From NCBI RefSeq assembly GCF_009760405.1, contig NZ_WRPP01000012.1, positions 124,001-188,000 on the forward strand: 64,000 bases of DNA, in the 5' to 3' direction. Below, in pieces: positions 18,966 to 31,363 of this stretch; within the stretch, counting starts at the first letter, position 1; every line of letters starts with the position of its first letter. The DNA comes from Nocardia terrae (lineage in GTDB: Bacteria; Actinomycetota; Actinomycetes; Mycobacteriales; Mycobacteriaceae). The translations under genes were made by a program, and so were the position numbers. Below the pieces are notes generated by a model. That model was not told the DNA's origin. It did not search any database and saw nothing but the letters and a program-made list of their open reading frames with translations.

Positions 18966-20186
18966 TCAGTCGACGCGGCTCTCGTCCACATCGGCGGCCG
19001 GGGCGTAGTCGGGAAGGCTCTCACCGGCTTTCGGAGACATGATGCGTTCCATCCCGGCCAGCGATTCCAGCAGCGGCAGGCGGGTGATGGTGTTGCGCAC
19101 GGTCATGCCGAGACGCGACTTGGGCACCATCAGACGCAGATTGGGCCCGATCTGCTGTTTGCGGTCGATCAGCGGGCGCTGGGATAGCTCATAGCGCTGG
19201 AATCCGACGCGGTGATCGCCACCGGCGGCCGCGAGCTCGCCGGCGAGCCGGTAGGCCCCGGTCAATGCGATCTCCGCGCCGGCGCCCGAGACCGGGGAGG
19301 CGCAGTAGGCGGCGTCGCCGACCAGCGCGATCCGGCCCACGGACCACGAGTCCATGCGGACCTGACCCAGCGCGTCGATGTAGGCGTCCGGGTCGGCGAG
19401 CACGCCGTCGAGCAAGTCCGCTGTGTGCCAGGCGGTTTCGTCACCGAACTCCGTTGACAGCAGCGCCCGTGCGGCCTGTTGGTCGCGCAGGTCGATATCG
19501 CGTTGGGGGCTGCGGAACATGAAGTAGGCCTTGGCCTGCGGGTGGTTGCCGGAGCGGTAGATCCCGCTCATCCGGCCGGGGGTGTTGAACACCGTGACCG
19601 CCCGGTCGGGACCCAGTGCCGCGTCGGCGTTGCCGAAGGCGAAGTAGTGGTTCATGTACCGCACGAACTCCGATTCCGGGCCGAAGGCCAGCCGGCGGAC
19701 CGCCGAGTGCAGGCCGTCGGCGCCGATCACCAGGTCGAAGCGTCGCACCGGCGCGTGCGCGAAAGTGACGGTGACGCCGTCCTCGTCCTGCTCGAGCGCC
19801 TCGATGGAGTCACCGAAGAGGTACTCGACGCTGTCGGCGGTGGCGTCGTGCAGGATCCGCACCAGATCACCGCGCATGATCTCCACCTCGGCGCTGCCGT
19901 TCCTTTCCTTGATGCCGTCGGTGTCGATGCGGGCGATCTCGCTGCCGTCGGAGCGGACGAATCGCATTCCGGCCACATCGGCGGCGACCTCGCGCACCCG
20001 CGCCAGGATGCCCATCCTCTCGACCACGTCGATGGCCTGTTCACGAATGTCCACGCCCTGACCGCCGGTTCGGAGCCGGGGCGACCGCTCGATCACGGTC
20101 GGCCGGAAGCCGTGGCGGGCAAGCCAATACGCCAGCGTCAGGCCTGCGATACCGGCACCGGAAATCAGAATCCGCTCGTTACGCAT
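18966..20186 (-). CDS. FAD-dependent aromatic-ring monooxygenase
   Basis: A 406-aa class A flavoprotein hydroxylase. ILISGAGIAGLTLAYWLARH is the dinucleotide-binding fold, DLVIGADGLHSAVRR the DG motif and RIALVGDAAYCASPVSGAGAE the GD motif that holds the FAD. Members hydroxylate phenolic or polyketide substrates, or inactivate antibiotics, using NAD(P)H and O2. It is divergent from a TetR gene, with two palindromic operators in between. It could in principle act on the polyketide from the neighbouring type III PKS, but it is convergent to that cluster and separately regulated. Confidence 0.9.
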   Translation of the reverse strand: MRNERILISGAGIAGLTLAYWLARHGFRPTVIERSPRLRTGGQGVDIREQAIDVVERMGILARVREVAADVAGMRFVRSDGSEIARIDTDGIKERNGSAEVEIMRGDLVRILHDATADSVEYLFGDSIEALEQDEDGVTVTFAHAPVRRFDLVIGADGLHSAVRRLAFGPESEFVRYMNHYFAFGNADAALGPDRAVTVFNTPGRMSGIYRSGNHPQAKAYFMFRSPQRDIDLRDQQAARALLSTEFGDETAWHTADLLDGVLADPDAYIDALGQVRMDSWSVGRIALVGDAAYCASPVSGAGAEIALTGAYRLAGELAAAGGDHRVGFQRYELSQRPLIDRKQQIGPNLRLMVPKSRLGMTVRNTITRLPLLESLAGMERIMSPKAGESLPDYAPAADVDESRVD

Positions 20187-20210
20187 GATACTCTCCCTAT
20201 CTCAAAAAGA

Positions 20211-20257
20211 CTGACCAACGGTCAGAGCTCAACGATAAGCCCCTGACCGACGGTCAG
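20211..20257. promoter_or_regulatory. Two TetR-type operators between the monooxygenase and regulator
   Basis: CTGACCAACGGTCAG (20211-20225) and CTGACCGACGGTCAG (20243-20257) are identical palindromes except for the 3-bp centre, 32 bp apart. One lies close to each divergent gene, so binding could control both. Confidence 0.85.
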
Positions 20258-20278
20258 TCAAGGGGTAGGATCGGTACC

Positions 20279-21037
20279 GTGACCGATGATTCGCGAGCCC
20301 GAATCCTGAAGACCGCGCTCACCCTGTTCGCCGAGCGCGGCTACCACGCCGTGTCGGTGCGGGAGATCGCCGAGCAGGTCAGCCTGACGAAAACCGCTGT
20401 GCTCTACCACTTCCCGAGCAAGAGCGATATCGTCGCCGCCCTGGTCGAACCGCTGCTGGCCGATAGCGGGGCCCTGCTGGAATCGGTGCGACGCCTCCCG
20501 GATCCGCCCGCGCGGCGCTGGGCCGTACTGGAGGGCCTCCTGGACATCTGGCTGCGGCATTCGGCATTGCTGCGCATGCAGATGCAGGATCAGGCGCTGT
20601 CCGCCGACGACGCGACCTACGCGCGGCTGCGCGACATCGCCCTGACCGCGCAAGATCTGATCGCCGGGCCCGAGGCCGGCTTCGCCGAGCGAGTGCGGGC
20701 CGCGCAGGTGTACGCCGCGCTCAGCGATCCGGTCGTCATCTTCGCCGACCATCCGGCGGCGGAATTGCGGGAGGCGATTCTCGATGGAGCGCAACGACTC
20801 CTGGACACCCCTCGGCCCCCGCGCAGCGAGCATCGCGGCCACCGCCCGGCCGAGACTCCGCACCGTCGGCCGAATCGCGGGCGTCCCGGGGCGATGACCG
20901 CGGCGATGGTGGAATCCGCCCGCCGCATGCGCGATTCCGGCGACTACGCGGTCGATGAGATCGCCGCCGAACTGGGGGTGTCCCGCGCGACCGTCTACCG
21001 GCATCTCACCGCGGCGGGCGATAACGCCGACGCGTGA
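20279..21037 (+). CDS. TetR family regulator with an extra C-terminal HTH
   Basis: A 252-aa regulator. The N-terminal HTH (SVREIAEQVSLTKTAVLYHF, about 26-45) is TetR type and residues 50-185 form the usual helical domain. After a basic linker, residues about 205-250 contain a second HTH (YAVDEIAAELGVSRATVYRH) preceded by NRGRPG, which resembles the DNA-binding tail of serine recombinases such as Hin. TetR proteins normally end near 190-200 aa, so this looks like a fusion. It starts at GTG 20279 behind GGGGTAGGA. It faces the monooxygenase gene and probably binds the two palindromes. Confidence 0.85.
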   Translation: MTDDSRARILKTALTLFAERGYHAVSVREIAEQVSLTKTAVLYHFPSKSDIVAALVEPLLADSGALLESVRRLPDPPARRWAVLEGLLDIWLRHSALLRMQMQDQALSADDATYARLRDIALTAQDLIAGPEAGFAERVRAAQVYAALSDPVVIFADHPAAELREAILDGAQRLLDTPRPPRSEHRGHRPAETPHRRPNRGRPGAMTAAMVESARRMRDSGDYAVDEIAAELGVSRATVYRHLTAAGDNADA

Positions 21038-21081
21038 TTATGAGACATTTGTGAGACGAGACGCGCATCGCCGCGAACCCG

Positions 21082-21567
21082 TCAGGCGTTGATCTCCAAT
21101 TCCGCTGCGACGGTGACGCAATAGCCGAGCGGCAGCGTGGTGAAGCCGAGCGCGGTGCGGGCGTGACGACCGATCTCATGGCCGAAGACGTCCAGGATCA
21201 CGTCCGAGAAGCCGTTGATGACGGTGGTGGTCCCGGCGAAACCGTGGTCGGCGTTCACCATGCCGTTGACCATGAGCCAGGCCGAGATCCGGTCCAGGTC
21301 GCCCAGTTCGACCTCGAGCGCGGCGATCATCGCCAGCGCGGCGCCACGGGCGGATTCGGCCGCCGCGGCCGGGGACACCGCACTCGGCACCTTCCCGAAC
21401 GGACCGGCGGGACGGCCGTCCGAGGTGAGCGCACCGTGCCCGGAGACCAGAACGCGACGTCCCGACACCCGAACCCAAGCAAACGGGACATTCAGCCCGG
21501 GCGGTGGCTTCACGACCGGCGGCAACTGGATCCCCAACTCCGTCAACCGATCCGCGATCACACTCAT
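21082..21567 (-). CDS. RidA/YjgF/Rid-family protein
   Basis: A 161-aa member of the Rid superfamily: RVSGRRVLVSGHGALTSDG, then a helix-rich middle and ISAWLMVNGMVNADHGF. RidA itself hydrolyses reactive 2-aminoacrylate; this protein belongs to a longer actinobacterial branch with C-terminal ALGFTTLPLGYCVTVAAELE, where the catalytic Arg of true RidA is not evident. Its activity is therefore uncertain. It is convergent to the TetR gene and about 220 bp from uvrA on the same strand. Confidence 0.8.
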   Translation of the reverse strand: MSVIADRLTELGIQLPPVVKPPPGLNVPFAWVRVSGRRVLVSGHGALTSDGRPAGPFGKVPSAVSPAAAAESARGAALAMIAALEVELGDLDRISAWLMVNGMVNADHGFAGTTTVINGFSDVILDVFGHEIGRHARTALGFTTLPLGYCVTVAAELEINA

Positions 21568-21712
21568 GACCTACCCCTTCAACCATTTGAATAATGGCAC
21601 GCCGAACGAACAACGCGAGCGCACACGCCCAGCTTCCAGCCCCCTCGAGGCACGACCAGCGTTGACATCCCGGCGTTTTGCCCGAGTTGTCGTGTTCCAG
21701 CCGCGCCCGAAT

Positions 21713-21772
21713 GTTGAGTGGCACACCAGTGAGGGGTTTGTCTGTTTCCCCCTCGCTGGTGTGCCACTCAAC
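21713..21772. terminator. 60-nt hairpin downstream of uvrA
   Basis: GTTGAGTGGCACACCAG (21713-21729) pairs perfectly with CTGGTGTGCCACTCAAC (21756-21772). Seven more pairs, one of them G-U, extend the stem inward to 24 bp around a 12-nt loop. It begins 15 bp after the uvrA stop. The length, and the lower GC than local DNA, are unusual for a plain terminator here. Confidence 0.7.
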
Positions 21773-21787
21773 GAACTTGACGGACGG

Positions 21788-24787
21788 TCAGCGGAGGGCG
21801 GCTGCCTTGCGGCGGGCGGCGGCTGCCTTCTTGGCGGCGGCCGTCTGGGCGTCGGTCTTCGCGGCGGCCTTTTTGGCGGGGGCCTTCTTGGCTGCCTTCT
21901 TCGCCGGTTCGGGTTCGGCGAGGGTGGCGGGAGACGAGGCGAGGACGTCCTTCAGGAACTGGCCGGTGTAGCTTTCCGCAACGGCCGCAATGTCTTCCGG
22001 GGTGCCCTGGGCGATGACAGTGCCGCCGCCGGAGCCGCCCTCGGGGCCCATGTCGATGACCCAGTCGGAGGTCTTGATGACATCCAGGTTGTGCTCGATG
22101 ACGATGACCGAGTTGCCCTTGTCCACCAGGCCGTTGATGACGGTGAGCAGTTTGCGGATGTCCTCGAAGTGCAGGCCGGTGGTGGGCTCGTCGAGGATGT
22201 AGATGGTGCGGCCGGTCGAGCGCTTCTGGAGTTCGGCGGCCAGCTTCACGCGCTGGGCCTCACCGCCGGAGAGGGTCGGCGCGGACTGGCCCAGGCGTAC
22301 GTAGCCGAGACCGACGTCCACCAACGTCTTGAGGTAGCGGTGGATCGAGGTGACCGGCTCGAAGAAGTCGGCGGCTTCCTCGATCGGCATGTCCAGGACT
22401 TCGGCGATCGTCTTGCCCTTGTAGTGGACTTCCAGGGTCTCGCGGTTGTAGCGCGCGCCGTGGCAGACCTCGCAGGGGACGTAAACGTCGGGGAGGAAGT
22501 TCATTTCGATCTTGAGCGTGCCGTCGCCGGAGCACGCCTCGCAGCGGCCGCCCTTCACATTGAAGGAGAAGCGGCCGGGCTGGTAGCCGCGAACCTTGGC
22601 CTCGGTGGTGGCGGCGAACAGGGTGCGGATCTTGTCGAAGACGCCGGTGTAGGTGGCCGGGTTCGAGCGCGGGGTGCGGCCGATGGGCGACTGGTCGACC
22701 TGGACCAGCTTGTCCAGGTGGTCGAGGCCGTTGACGCGGGTGTGGCGGCCGGGGACCTGGCGCGCGCCGTTCAGCTTGTTCTGCAGAACGGTCGCCAGGA
22801 TGTCGTTGACCAGCGTCGACTTGCCCGAGCCGGAGACGCCGGTGATCGAGGTGAGCACGCCCAGCGGGAAACTCACGTCGATGTTCTTGAGGTTGTGCTC
22901 GACCGCGCCCACCACCGTGAGCTGCTTCTTCTTGTCGATCGGCCGCCGCACCAGCGGCACCTCGATCTGCTCGCGGCCGGAAAGGTAGGCGCCCGTGAGG
23001 GAATTCTTGTCCTTCAGCAGCCCCTCGTAGGGACCCGAGTACACGACCTGACCGCCGTGCTCACCGGCGAGCGGGCCGATGTCGACCACCCAGTCCGAGG
23101 CGTGAATGGTGTCCTCGTCGTGCTCGACCACGATGAGCGTATTGCCGAGACTCTTGAGGCGCGTGAGGGTTTCGATCAATCGCCGGTTATCGCGCTGGTG
23201 CAGGCCGATGGACGGCTCGTCCAGCACATACAGGACACCCACCAGTCCGGAACCGATCTGCGTGGCCAGGCGAATGCGCTGGGCCTCACCGCCGGAGAGG
23301 GTGGCCGCCGCCCGCGAGAGCGTCAGGTACTGCAGGCCGACATCGAGCAGGAAGCCCAGGCGCGCCTGAATCTCCTTGATCACCTGCGCGGCAATGGCCG
23401 CCTGACGCTCGTCGAGTGTCAGGGTGTTGAGGAACTTGGCCGCGTCGCCGATCGACAGATCCGCCAGATCCGCGATCGACATGCGTTCCGTGCCCGCCGA
23501 CAGCGTGACGGCGAGAATCTCCGGCCGCAGCCGGGCACCATTGCAGACGGGGCACGGGATGTCCCGCATGTACCCGTCGTAGTGCTCCTTCATCGCCTCC
23601 GACTCGGTGGCATCCATGCGCCGCTGCAGGAACGGCATCACGCCCTCGAAATCGGCGTAGTACGAACGCTTGCGGCCGTAGCGGTTGGTGTAGGAGACGT
23701 GCACCTGCTCGGAGCTGCCCTCGAGCACCGCCTTGCGCGCCTTGAGCGGCAGCTGGCTCCACGGCGTGTCCATGGAGAAACCGATGGCCTCGGCCAGACC
23801 CGACAGCAGGCGGGTGAAGTATTCGGCGGTCTGCCCGCGCGACCACGGCGCGATCGCGCCGTCGTTGAGGCTCAGATCCGGGTCCGGCACAACGAGATCC
23901 GGATCGACCTCCTTGCGAATACCCAAACCGGTGCAATCCGGGCACGCGCCGTAGGGCGAGTTGAAGGAGAACGAACGCGGTTCCAGATCCTCGATGTCCA
24001 GGGGGTGCCCGTTCGGGCAGGCCAGCCGCTCGGAGAAGCGCCGCTCCCGATCGTGGGCGTGCTCGTCGCGATCCACGAAGTCCAGCACCACGATGCCGTC
24101 GGCCAGCCGCAGGGCGGTCTCGATCGAATCGGTCAGGCGCTGTTTGGAACTCGGCTTCACGGTGAGGCGGTCCACGACCACCTCGACATCGTGCTTCTCC
24201 TGCTTCTTCAGCTTGGGCGGGTCGTTCAGCGGATGCACCACGCCGTCGACCCGGACCCGCGAATAGCCCTGCGAATTCAGCGACTCGAACAGGTCCACGA
24301 ATTCGCCCTTGCGGGTGCGCACCACGGGCGCGAGGACCTGGAACTTGGTGCCCTCCTCCATGGCCAGCACCTGGTCCACGATCTGCTGCGGCGACTGCTT
24401 GGCGATCAGATGCCCGCAGACCGGGCAGTGCGGGGTGCCCGCGCGCGCGAACAGCAGACGCAGGTAGTCGTAGACCTCGGTGATGGTGCCGACCGTGGAC
24501 CGCGGATTGCGGTTGGTCGACTTCTGGTCGATGGACACCGCCGGGGACAGACCCTCGATGAAGTCCACATCCGGCTTGTCCATCTGGCCGAGGAACTGCC
24601 GCGCGTACGCCGACAGCGATTCCACATACCGGCGCTGTCCCTCCGCGAAGATCGTGTCGAAGGCCAGCGAGGATTTACCGGACCCGGACAGACCAGTGAA
24701 AACGATGAGACTGTCGCGGGGTAGGTCGAGATCGACCCCTTTGAGGTTGTGCTCCCGCGCTCCGCGCACCGTCAGGCGATCCGCCAC
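21788..24787 (-). CDS. uvrA: Excinuclease ABC subunit A
   Basis: UvrA (999 aa), the damage-sensing ATPase of nucleotide excision repair, loads UvrB on lesions. There are two ABC ATPase modules ([17 protein letters not shown] and [17 protein letters not shown] Walker A, two [10 protein letters not shown] signatures) and zinc-finger cysteines ([40 protein letters not shown]). The start is GTG 24787 with GGAAGGA upstream; longer frames run through the promoter -10. The last 45 residues are a Lys/Ala tail of AKKA repeats, resembling mycobacterial histone-like tails and probably binding DNA. The promoter is a PafBC-type damage promoter. Confidence 0.98.
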   Translation of the reverse strand: MADRLTVRGAREHNLKGVDLDLPRDSLIVFTGLSGSGKSSLAFDTIFAEGQRRYVESLSAYARQFLGQMDKPDVDFIEGLSPAVSIDQKSTNRNPRSTVGTITEVYDYLRLLFARAGTPHCPVCGHLIAKQSPQQIVDQVLAMEEGTKFQVLAPVVRTRKGEFVDLFESLNSQGYSRVRVDGVVHPLNDPPKLKKQEKHDVEVVVDRLTVKPSSKQRLTDSIETALRLADGIVVLDFVDRDEHAHDRERRFSERLACPNGHPLDIEDLEPRSFSFNSPYGACPDCTGLGIRKEVDPDLVVPDPDLSLNDGAIAPWSRGQTAEYFTRLLSGLAEAIGFSMDTPWSQLPLKARKAVLEGSSEQVHVSYTNRYGRKRSYYADFEGVMPFLQRRMDATESEAMKEHYDGYMRDIPCPVCNGARLRPEILAVTLSAGTERMSIADLADLSIGDAAKFLNTLTLDERQAAIAAQVIKEIQARLGFLLDVGLQYLTLSRAAATLSGGEAQRIRLATQIGSGLVGVLYVLDEPSIGLHQRDNRRLIETLTRLKSLGNTLIVVEHDEDTIHASDWVVDIGPLAGEHGGQVVYSGPYEGLLKDKNSLTGAYLSGREQIEVPLVRRPIDKKKQLTVVGAVEHNLKNIDVSFPLGVLTSITGVSGSGKSTLVNDILATVLQNKLNGARQVPGRHTRVNGLDHLDKLVQVDQSPIGRTPRSNPATYTGVFDKIRTLFAATTEAKVRGYQPGRFSFNVKGGRCEACSGDGTLKIEMNFLPDVYVPCEVCHGARYNRETLEVHYKGKTIAEVLDMPIEEAADFFEPVTSIHRYLKTLVDVGLGYVRLGQSAPTLSGGEAQRVKLAAELQKRSTGRTIYILDEPTTGLHFEDIRKLLTVINGLVDKGNSVIVIEHNLDVIKTSDWVIDMGPEGGSGGGTVIAQGTPEDIAAVAESYTGQFLKDVLASSPATLAEPEPAKKAAKKAPAKKAAAKTDAQTAAAKKAAAARRKAAALR

Positions 24788-24833
24788 TGGCCATCCTTCC
24801 AACGTTTCAGCATCCAGACTTACCCCCGACGCC

Positions 24834-24856
24834 ATGCTAGGGGCACCCACCGACAA
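24834..24856 (-). promoter_or_regulatory. LexA-independent DNA-damage (RecA-NDp / PafBC) promoter of uvrA
   Basis: On the minus strand the sequence reads TTGTCGGTG, 8 bases, TAGCAT. This is a perfect match to the mycobacterial consensus TTGTCRGTG-N8-TANNNT, which needs the WYL-domain activator PafBC. The -10 lies 47 bp upstream of the GTG start, leaving a leader of about 40 nt. Confidence 0.9.
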
Positions 24857-24873
24857 GTTTGGTTACGCAGCTC

Positions 24874-24995
24874 CGCCTCTCCGCGCCTTCAGCGGGCGGC
24901 AGAGAGCCGTTGACGTTGGCAACCCGTGCCGGCGGTTGGGATCCGAACCGATTTTGGACGTCCCCGGCGAGTTACCCTCGCCTCACGAAATCAGT
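24874..24995 (-). repeat. 122-bp element upstream of uvrA (copy A)
   Basis: This stretch aligns without gaps to 39070-39191 upstream of uvrB; I count 107 of 122 identical bases. It lies immediately upstream of the damage promoter, in the same orientation and at nearly the same distance in both places. In this copy it also contains the last seven codons and stop of the rafH-like gene on the same strand. Confidence 0.9.
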
Positions 24996-25793
24996 CGTCA
25001 CCTCGGGCAATGCGGCGGGCAGCGCCCGCCGCCCACAGCCCACGATAGCGCGCGGCTGCAAACCCCGATCGCGCTCGCGCATCCGATCCTCGGAACCGTT
25101 GGCGGTCACCAGCGCCAGATCCCCGTCGAAGCGGCGGTACAGCAGCCGTCCGCGCCGGGTGTCGGCGTCGGTGAAGAACAGGTACGGCAGTCCGCCCGTG
25201 CACAGCCGTGTGACCGCCTCGTCCTCGAGCATCGCCGGCACGGTGTCACGCAAGCGGCCCACGGTCCGCACGCCCAGCGGTCCGGTCCAGCAGACCACCG
25301 CCTCGGACCCGCTCTCGGAGTCGATGAACAGGTGCGCGTCGTAGTCCATGGCGTCCAGCACCCGCGCCGCCGCGGCGGGTGTGGCCACCTGTAGTCGACA
25401 GTCCTTGCGCCGCACGATCGGTCGCGGCCCGGTCACCGCCGACAGCGACGGCCGCGCGGGATCCGGCCAGGGCCTGGACAATTCGTCCGGCGGGCAGCCC
25501 AGCCGCCGATCCAGCCGCTCCAGCGCGAAGGTGGCCGCGAACTTCCCCGGCCCGGCGACCTGTACCCGGAACGCCTTCCCCAGCGCCCGGACACTGGCCT
25601 GCACCAGCGTGGTCTGGTCTTCGGAATCGGGCCGGTGCAGGCGTACCCGCACCGGCCCGTCGACCCCGTGGCGGCGCAGAATTCTGCCCAGTCCGCGCAC
25701 CACCCTGGTCACCTCTCCCGATGGGACCGGTCCGTGTGTGATCACCACGAAATCCGGATCGATTCCACTCGACCACACATCGAACGCGCCCAT
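24972..25793 (-). CDS. RafH-like ribosome-associated (hibernation) factor
   Basis: A 273-aa protein, the same length I recall for M. tuberculosis RafH/Rv0079. The N-terminal half (DFVVITHGPVPSGEVTRVV ... VRVRLHRP ... FRVQVAGPGKFAATFALERL) resembles the S30AE fold of HPF/RaiA proteins. The C-terminal half holds two S30AE_C-like modules, LFIDSESGSEAVVCWTG and LPYLFFTDADTRRGRLLYRR. Such factors bind idle ribosomes during hypoxia or dormancy. ATG at 25793 behind GAGAGGGG. It is divergent from devR/devS, consistent with DosR control. Its last seven codons and stop come from the repeat also found upstream of uvrB. Confidence 0.82.
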   Translation of the reverse strand: MGAFDVWSSGIDPDFVVITHGPVPSGEVTRVVRGLGRILRRHGVDGPVRVRLHRPDSEDQTTLVQASVRALGKAFRVQVAGPGKFAATFALERLDRRLGCPPDELSRPWPDPARPSLSAVTGPRPIVRRKDCRLQVATPAAAARVLDAMDYDAHLFIDSESGSEAVVCWTGPLGVRTVGRLRDTVPAMLEDEAVTRLCTGGLPYLFFTDADTRRGRLLYRRFDGDLALVTANGSEDRMRERDRGLQPRAIVGCGRRALPAALPEVTTDFVRRG

Positions 25794-25869
25794 CAGCCGA
25801 CCCCTCTCTCCCTGTTCCGACCCGGCAACCCGCCTCCATGGCAACACACCACCGTCACCAGCCGACAGT

Positions 25870-25961
25870 GCCGAAGGTCCCAAAGCAGACCACTTTCAGG
25901 GAAAATTCTCCGATAAAAAATCATCGCGCGTTCACATCTCCGCGAATTAGGGACCTTCGGC
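25870..25961. promoter_or_regulatory. Inverted pair of DosR-box-like half sites
   Basis: TTTGGGACCTTCGGC on the minus strand (25870-25884, facing rafH) and TTAGGGACCTTCGGC on the plus strand (25947-25961, facing devR) share 14 of 15 bases. GGGAC-N-T matches the left half of the DosR consensus (TTSGGGACT...), while the right half is degenerate. They would allow autoregulation of devR and activation of rafH. Confidence 0.5.
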
Positions 25962-26052
25962 GGTATCCCCTTGCACCGCCGCGGGTTACGTTGGGCCTTC
26001 CAGCCCGCGCTCCACACGCGCGCCCGCGATACCGATGAGCTTGGAGGCCGTC

Positions 26053-26700
26053 GTGATCAAAGTCTTCCTGGTCGACGATCACGAAATCGTGCGGCGCGGA
26101 CTGACCGATCTGCTCGAGGAGGACCCCGAACTCACGGTGGTCGGCGAGGCCGGCGACGTCGCCCAGGCGCTGGCCCGGATCCCGGCCCTACGCCCCGACG
26201 TGGCGGTACTCGACGTGCGCCTCCCCGACGGCAACGGCATCGAACTGTGCCGGGACCTGTTGGCCGACATCGACGATCTGCGCTGCCTGATCCTCACCTC
26301 CTACACCGACGAACAGGCCATGATGGACGCCATCCTGGCGGGGGCCAGCGGTTACGTGGTCAAGGACATCAAGGGCATGGAGCTGGCCAAGGCCATCAAG
26401 GAGGTCGGCTCGGGCCGCTCGCTGCTGGACAATCGCGCGGCCGCCGCCCTCATGGCGCGACTGCGGCGCAGCACCGAATTCGACGGCCCGCTGGCCGGTT
26501 TGACCGATCAGGAACGCAAACTCCTCGACCTGCTCGGCGACGGCCTCACCAACCGGCAGATCGCCGAGCGGATGTTCCTGGCGGAGAAGACCGTCAAGAA
26601 CTACGTCTCCCGGCTGCTGGCCAAACTGGGTATGGAACGCCGCACCCAGGCCGCCGTGCTCGCGTCGAAATTGCGTACGGGACAGCCGCGTTCGGCATAA
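26053..26700 (+). CDS. devR: DosR/DevR-type response regulator
   Basis: A 215-aa NarL/LuxR-family response regulator, very similar to M. tuberculosis DosR, master regulator of the hypoxia/NO dormancy response. The receiver domain is [16 protein letters not shown] with phosphoacceptor D54 in [17 protein letters not shown] and T/K switch residues ([16 protein letters not shown]). The output domain is [20 protein letters not shown] with [18 protein letters not shown]. It starts at GTG 26053 with GGAGG upstream. The kinase gene devS follows after 71 bp; rafH is divergent. Confidence 0.95.
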   Translation: MIKVFLVDDHEIVRRGLTDLLEEDPELTVVGEAGDVAQALARIPALRPDVAVLDVRLPDGNGIELCRDLLADIDDLRCLILTSYTDEQAMMDAILAGASGYVVKDIKGMELAKAIKEVGSGRSLLDNRAAAALMARLRRSTEFDGPLAGLTDQERKLLDLLGDGLTNRQIAERMFLAEKTVKNYVSRLLAKLGMERRTQAAVLASKLRTGQPRSA

Positions 26701-26729
26701 CAACCTCCCGGCAACCTCGGGCCGAATAG

Positions 26730-29692
<2,963 letters not shown>

Positions 29693-29856
29693 TTGCATCG
29701 CTCCTTTCGGACTGTTGCCCGTAATGATCACCACTCTCGGGCCGATGCTGTGCGGGACTGTGATTCATTCAATACGTTCGACCAGGTGCACCAGCAACTT
29801 TTCAGATAACAGAATGGTGGCGTGCTCCGGCGACGTGTCGAAACGACGATCAGGGG

Positions 29857-31200
29857 GTGCAAGAAGTGGTGGGTGACGATCGGGCGAACGACCCGGCCGA
29901 TGCCGAACAGCTGGCCCAGCGGTACCGGTCCCTGGTGGACTTCAGCCCCGACGGGGTCGTGGTCCACGAGCGCGGCACCGTCGTCTACGCCAACCCGGCG
30001 ATGCTGCGCCTGCTGGCGGCCGATCGCCCCGAGGACGTGATCGGCCGGACGGTGACCGACTTCGTGGAACCCTCCTCCGTCGCCCCCATGCTCGAACGCA
30101 TCCGCCGGCTCACCATCGCCGGCACCGCCTCCGACCCCACCGAGATGACCCTGCGGCGCTGTGACGGCGGCACCGTCGAGGTCGAGACCGTCTCAGTGCT
30201 CACCGCCTGGCACGAACACCTCGCCTACCAGGTCGTCGTGCACGACCTCACCCCGCAGCGCGAGGCCGAGGCCGCCCAGCGCCGCGCCGAACAGTTCTTC
30301 ACCACCGTGGTGTCGCAGCTGGAGGAGGGCGTGGTGGTGATCGACCGCGACGGGCGCATCGAATCGGCGAATCCGGCCGCGCGCCGCATCTTCGGCTACG
30401 ACGCCGACGACCTCATCGGCACCCACATCTACGACATCCCGCTGTGCCTGCTCGACGCCAATGCCCAGCCCATGCCCTCGTCCTGGTATCCGGTCATCCG
30501 CACCCTCGCCACCGGGGAAACGGTGACCCGCTTCGTGTTCGGCCTCGACCGGCCCGATGGGCAGCGTCGCTGGCTCTCGGCCAACAGCCGCCTGCTGAAC
30601 CCGGACGACCCGGAATCGGCGGCCGTGTCCTCGTTCAACGACATCACCGAATTCCGCGCCAGCCGAAGGCAATTGGAGTACCAGGCCACCCACGACCCGC
30701 TCACCGGGCTGGCCAACCGCGCCCTGGTCCTCTCCCGGCTGGCCGCGGCCCTGGGCACCACCGAATCCCTGCCGGTGTCGAGCGTGCTGTTCATCGACCT
30801 CGACGGTTTCAAGGCCATCAACGACACCCTCGGCCACGCCATCGGCGACACCGTCCTGCAGATCGTGGCCCAGCGCCTGCAGCGCGGCCTGCGCGCCGAC
30901 GACATCGTGGGCCGCATCGGCGGCGACGAATTCCTGGTCCTGCTCTCCGGCCGCACCCTCGGCGACGACCTCGAAGCCCTCATGGACCGCCTGCGCGCGA
31001 CCATGTCCGAACCGATCATCGCCCGCGGCCACCGCATCCACGTGGACGCCTCGATCGGCGTCGCCCACCTGCACCCGGGCGACAACCGGACCCCGGAAGC
31101 CGTGCTCCACGATGCCGACCTGGCGATGTACCGCGCGAAACCCCCCAATCACCAGAACGGGCCCCTGAGTCGCCGCAGCGACAGCACCCACGCTTCGTAG
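29857..31200 (+). CDS. PAS-PAS-GGDEF diguanylate cyclase
   Basis: A 447-aa soluble signalling protein. There are two PAS domains (about 20-140 and 145-265: FSPDGVVVHERGTVVYANPA, then EEGVVVIDRDGRIESANPA) followed by a GGDEF domain (ATHDPLTGLANRALVLSRL ... RIGGDEFLVLLSG). The intact GGDEF predicts synthesis of cyclic di-GMP from two GTP. There is no EAL domain, unlike the bifunctional mycobacterial enzyme. No I-site RxxD is evident upstream of GGDEF. GTG at 29857 is assumed; GTGs at 29866 and 29869 are alternatives. Confidence 0.9.
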   Translation: MQEVVGDDRANDPADAEQLAQRYRSLVDFSPDGVVVHERGTVVYANPAMLRLLAADRPEDVIGRTVTDFVEPSSVAPMLERIRRLTIAGTASDPTEMTLRRCDGGTVEVETVSVLTAWHEHLAYQVVVHDLTPQREAEAAQRRAEQFFTTVVSQLEEGVVVIDRDGRIESANPAARRIFGYDADDLIGTHIYDIPLCLLDANAQPMPSSWYPVIRTLATGETVTRFVFGLDRPDGQRRWLSANSRLLNPDDPESAAVSSFNDITEFRASRRQLEYQATHDPLTGLANRALVLSRLAAALGTTESLPVSSVLFIDLDGFKAINDTLGHAIGDTVLQIVAQRLQRGLRADDIVGRIGGDEFLVLLSGRTLGDDLEALMDRLRATMSEPIIARGHRIHVDASIGVAHLHPGDNRTPEAVLHDADLAMYRAKPPNHQNGPLSRRSDSTHAS

Positions 31201-31363
31201 TCGGGATCAGGGGGTCCGAAGCACCCGGGGGTCCCGAGAGCCGGGCCTCTTTACCTGGGGATACGGCGTCGAGTGGAAAGTCCCACTAGACTCGACAACT
31301 CTGTTCTCGATGCTTCGCGCGCCGTACCGATGCGGCTGACGTGGTGAACAAGGAGTTTCCGCT

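Noticed and set aside
18966-20186. FAD monooxygenase as the fourth gene of the PKS cluster
   Set aside because: Opposite strand, separated by a strong bidirectional terminator and under its own TetR; a link is possible but not shown.
20900-21037. Hin-like HTH of the TetR fusion taken as a recombinase fragment
   Set aside because: It is in frame with the TetR domain and no resolvase catalytic part or inverted repeats of an invertible segment are present.
21215-24724. A very long open frame on the plus strand opposite uvrA
   Set aside because: It is the GC-rich antisense shadow of uvrA; its translation is low-complexity Gly/Arg/Asp/Val with no recognisable domain.
24874-24995. Repeat considered as a riboswitch (GGCAACCC recalls SAM-type riboswitch cores)
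   Set aside because: Other conserved parts are missing, both copies face away from a plus-strand target gene, and one overlaps coding sequence. It remains an unnamed element.
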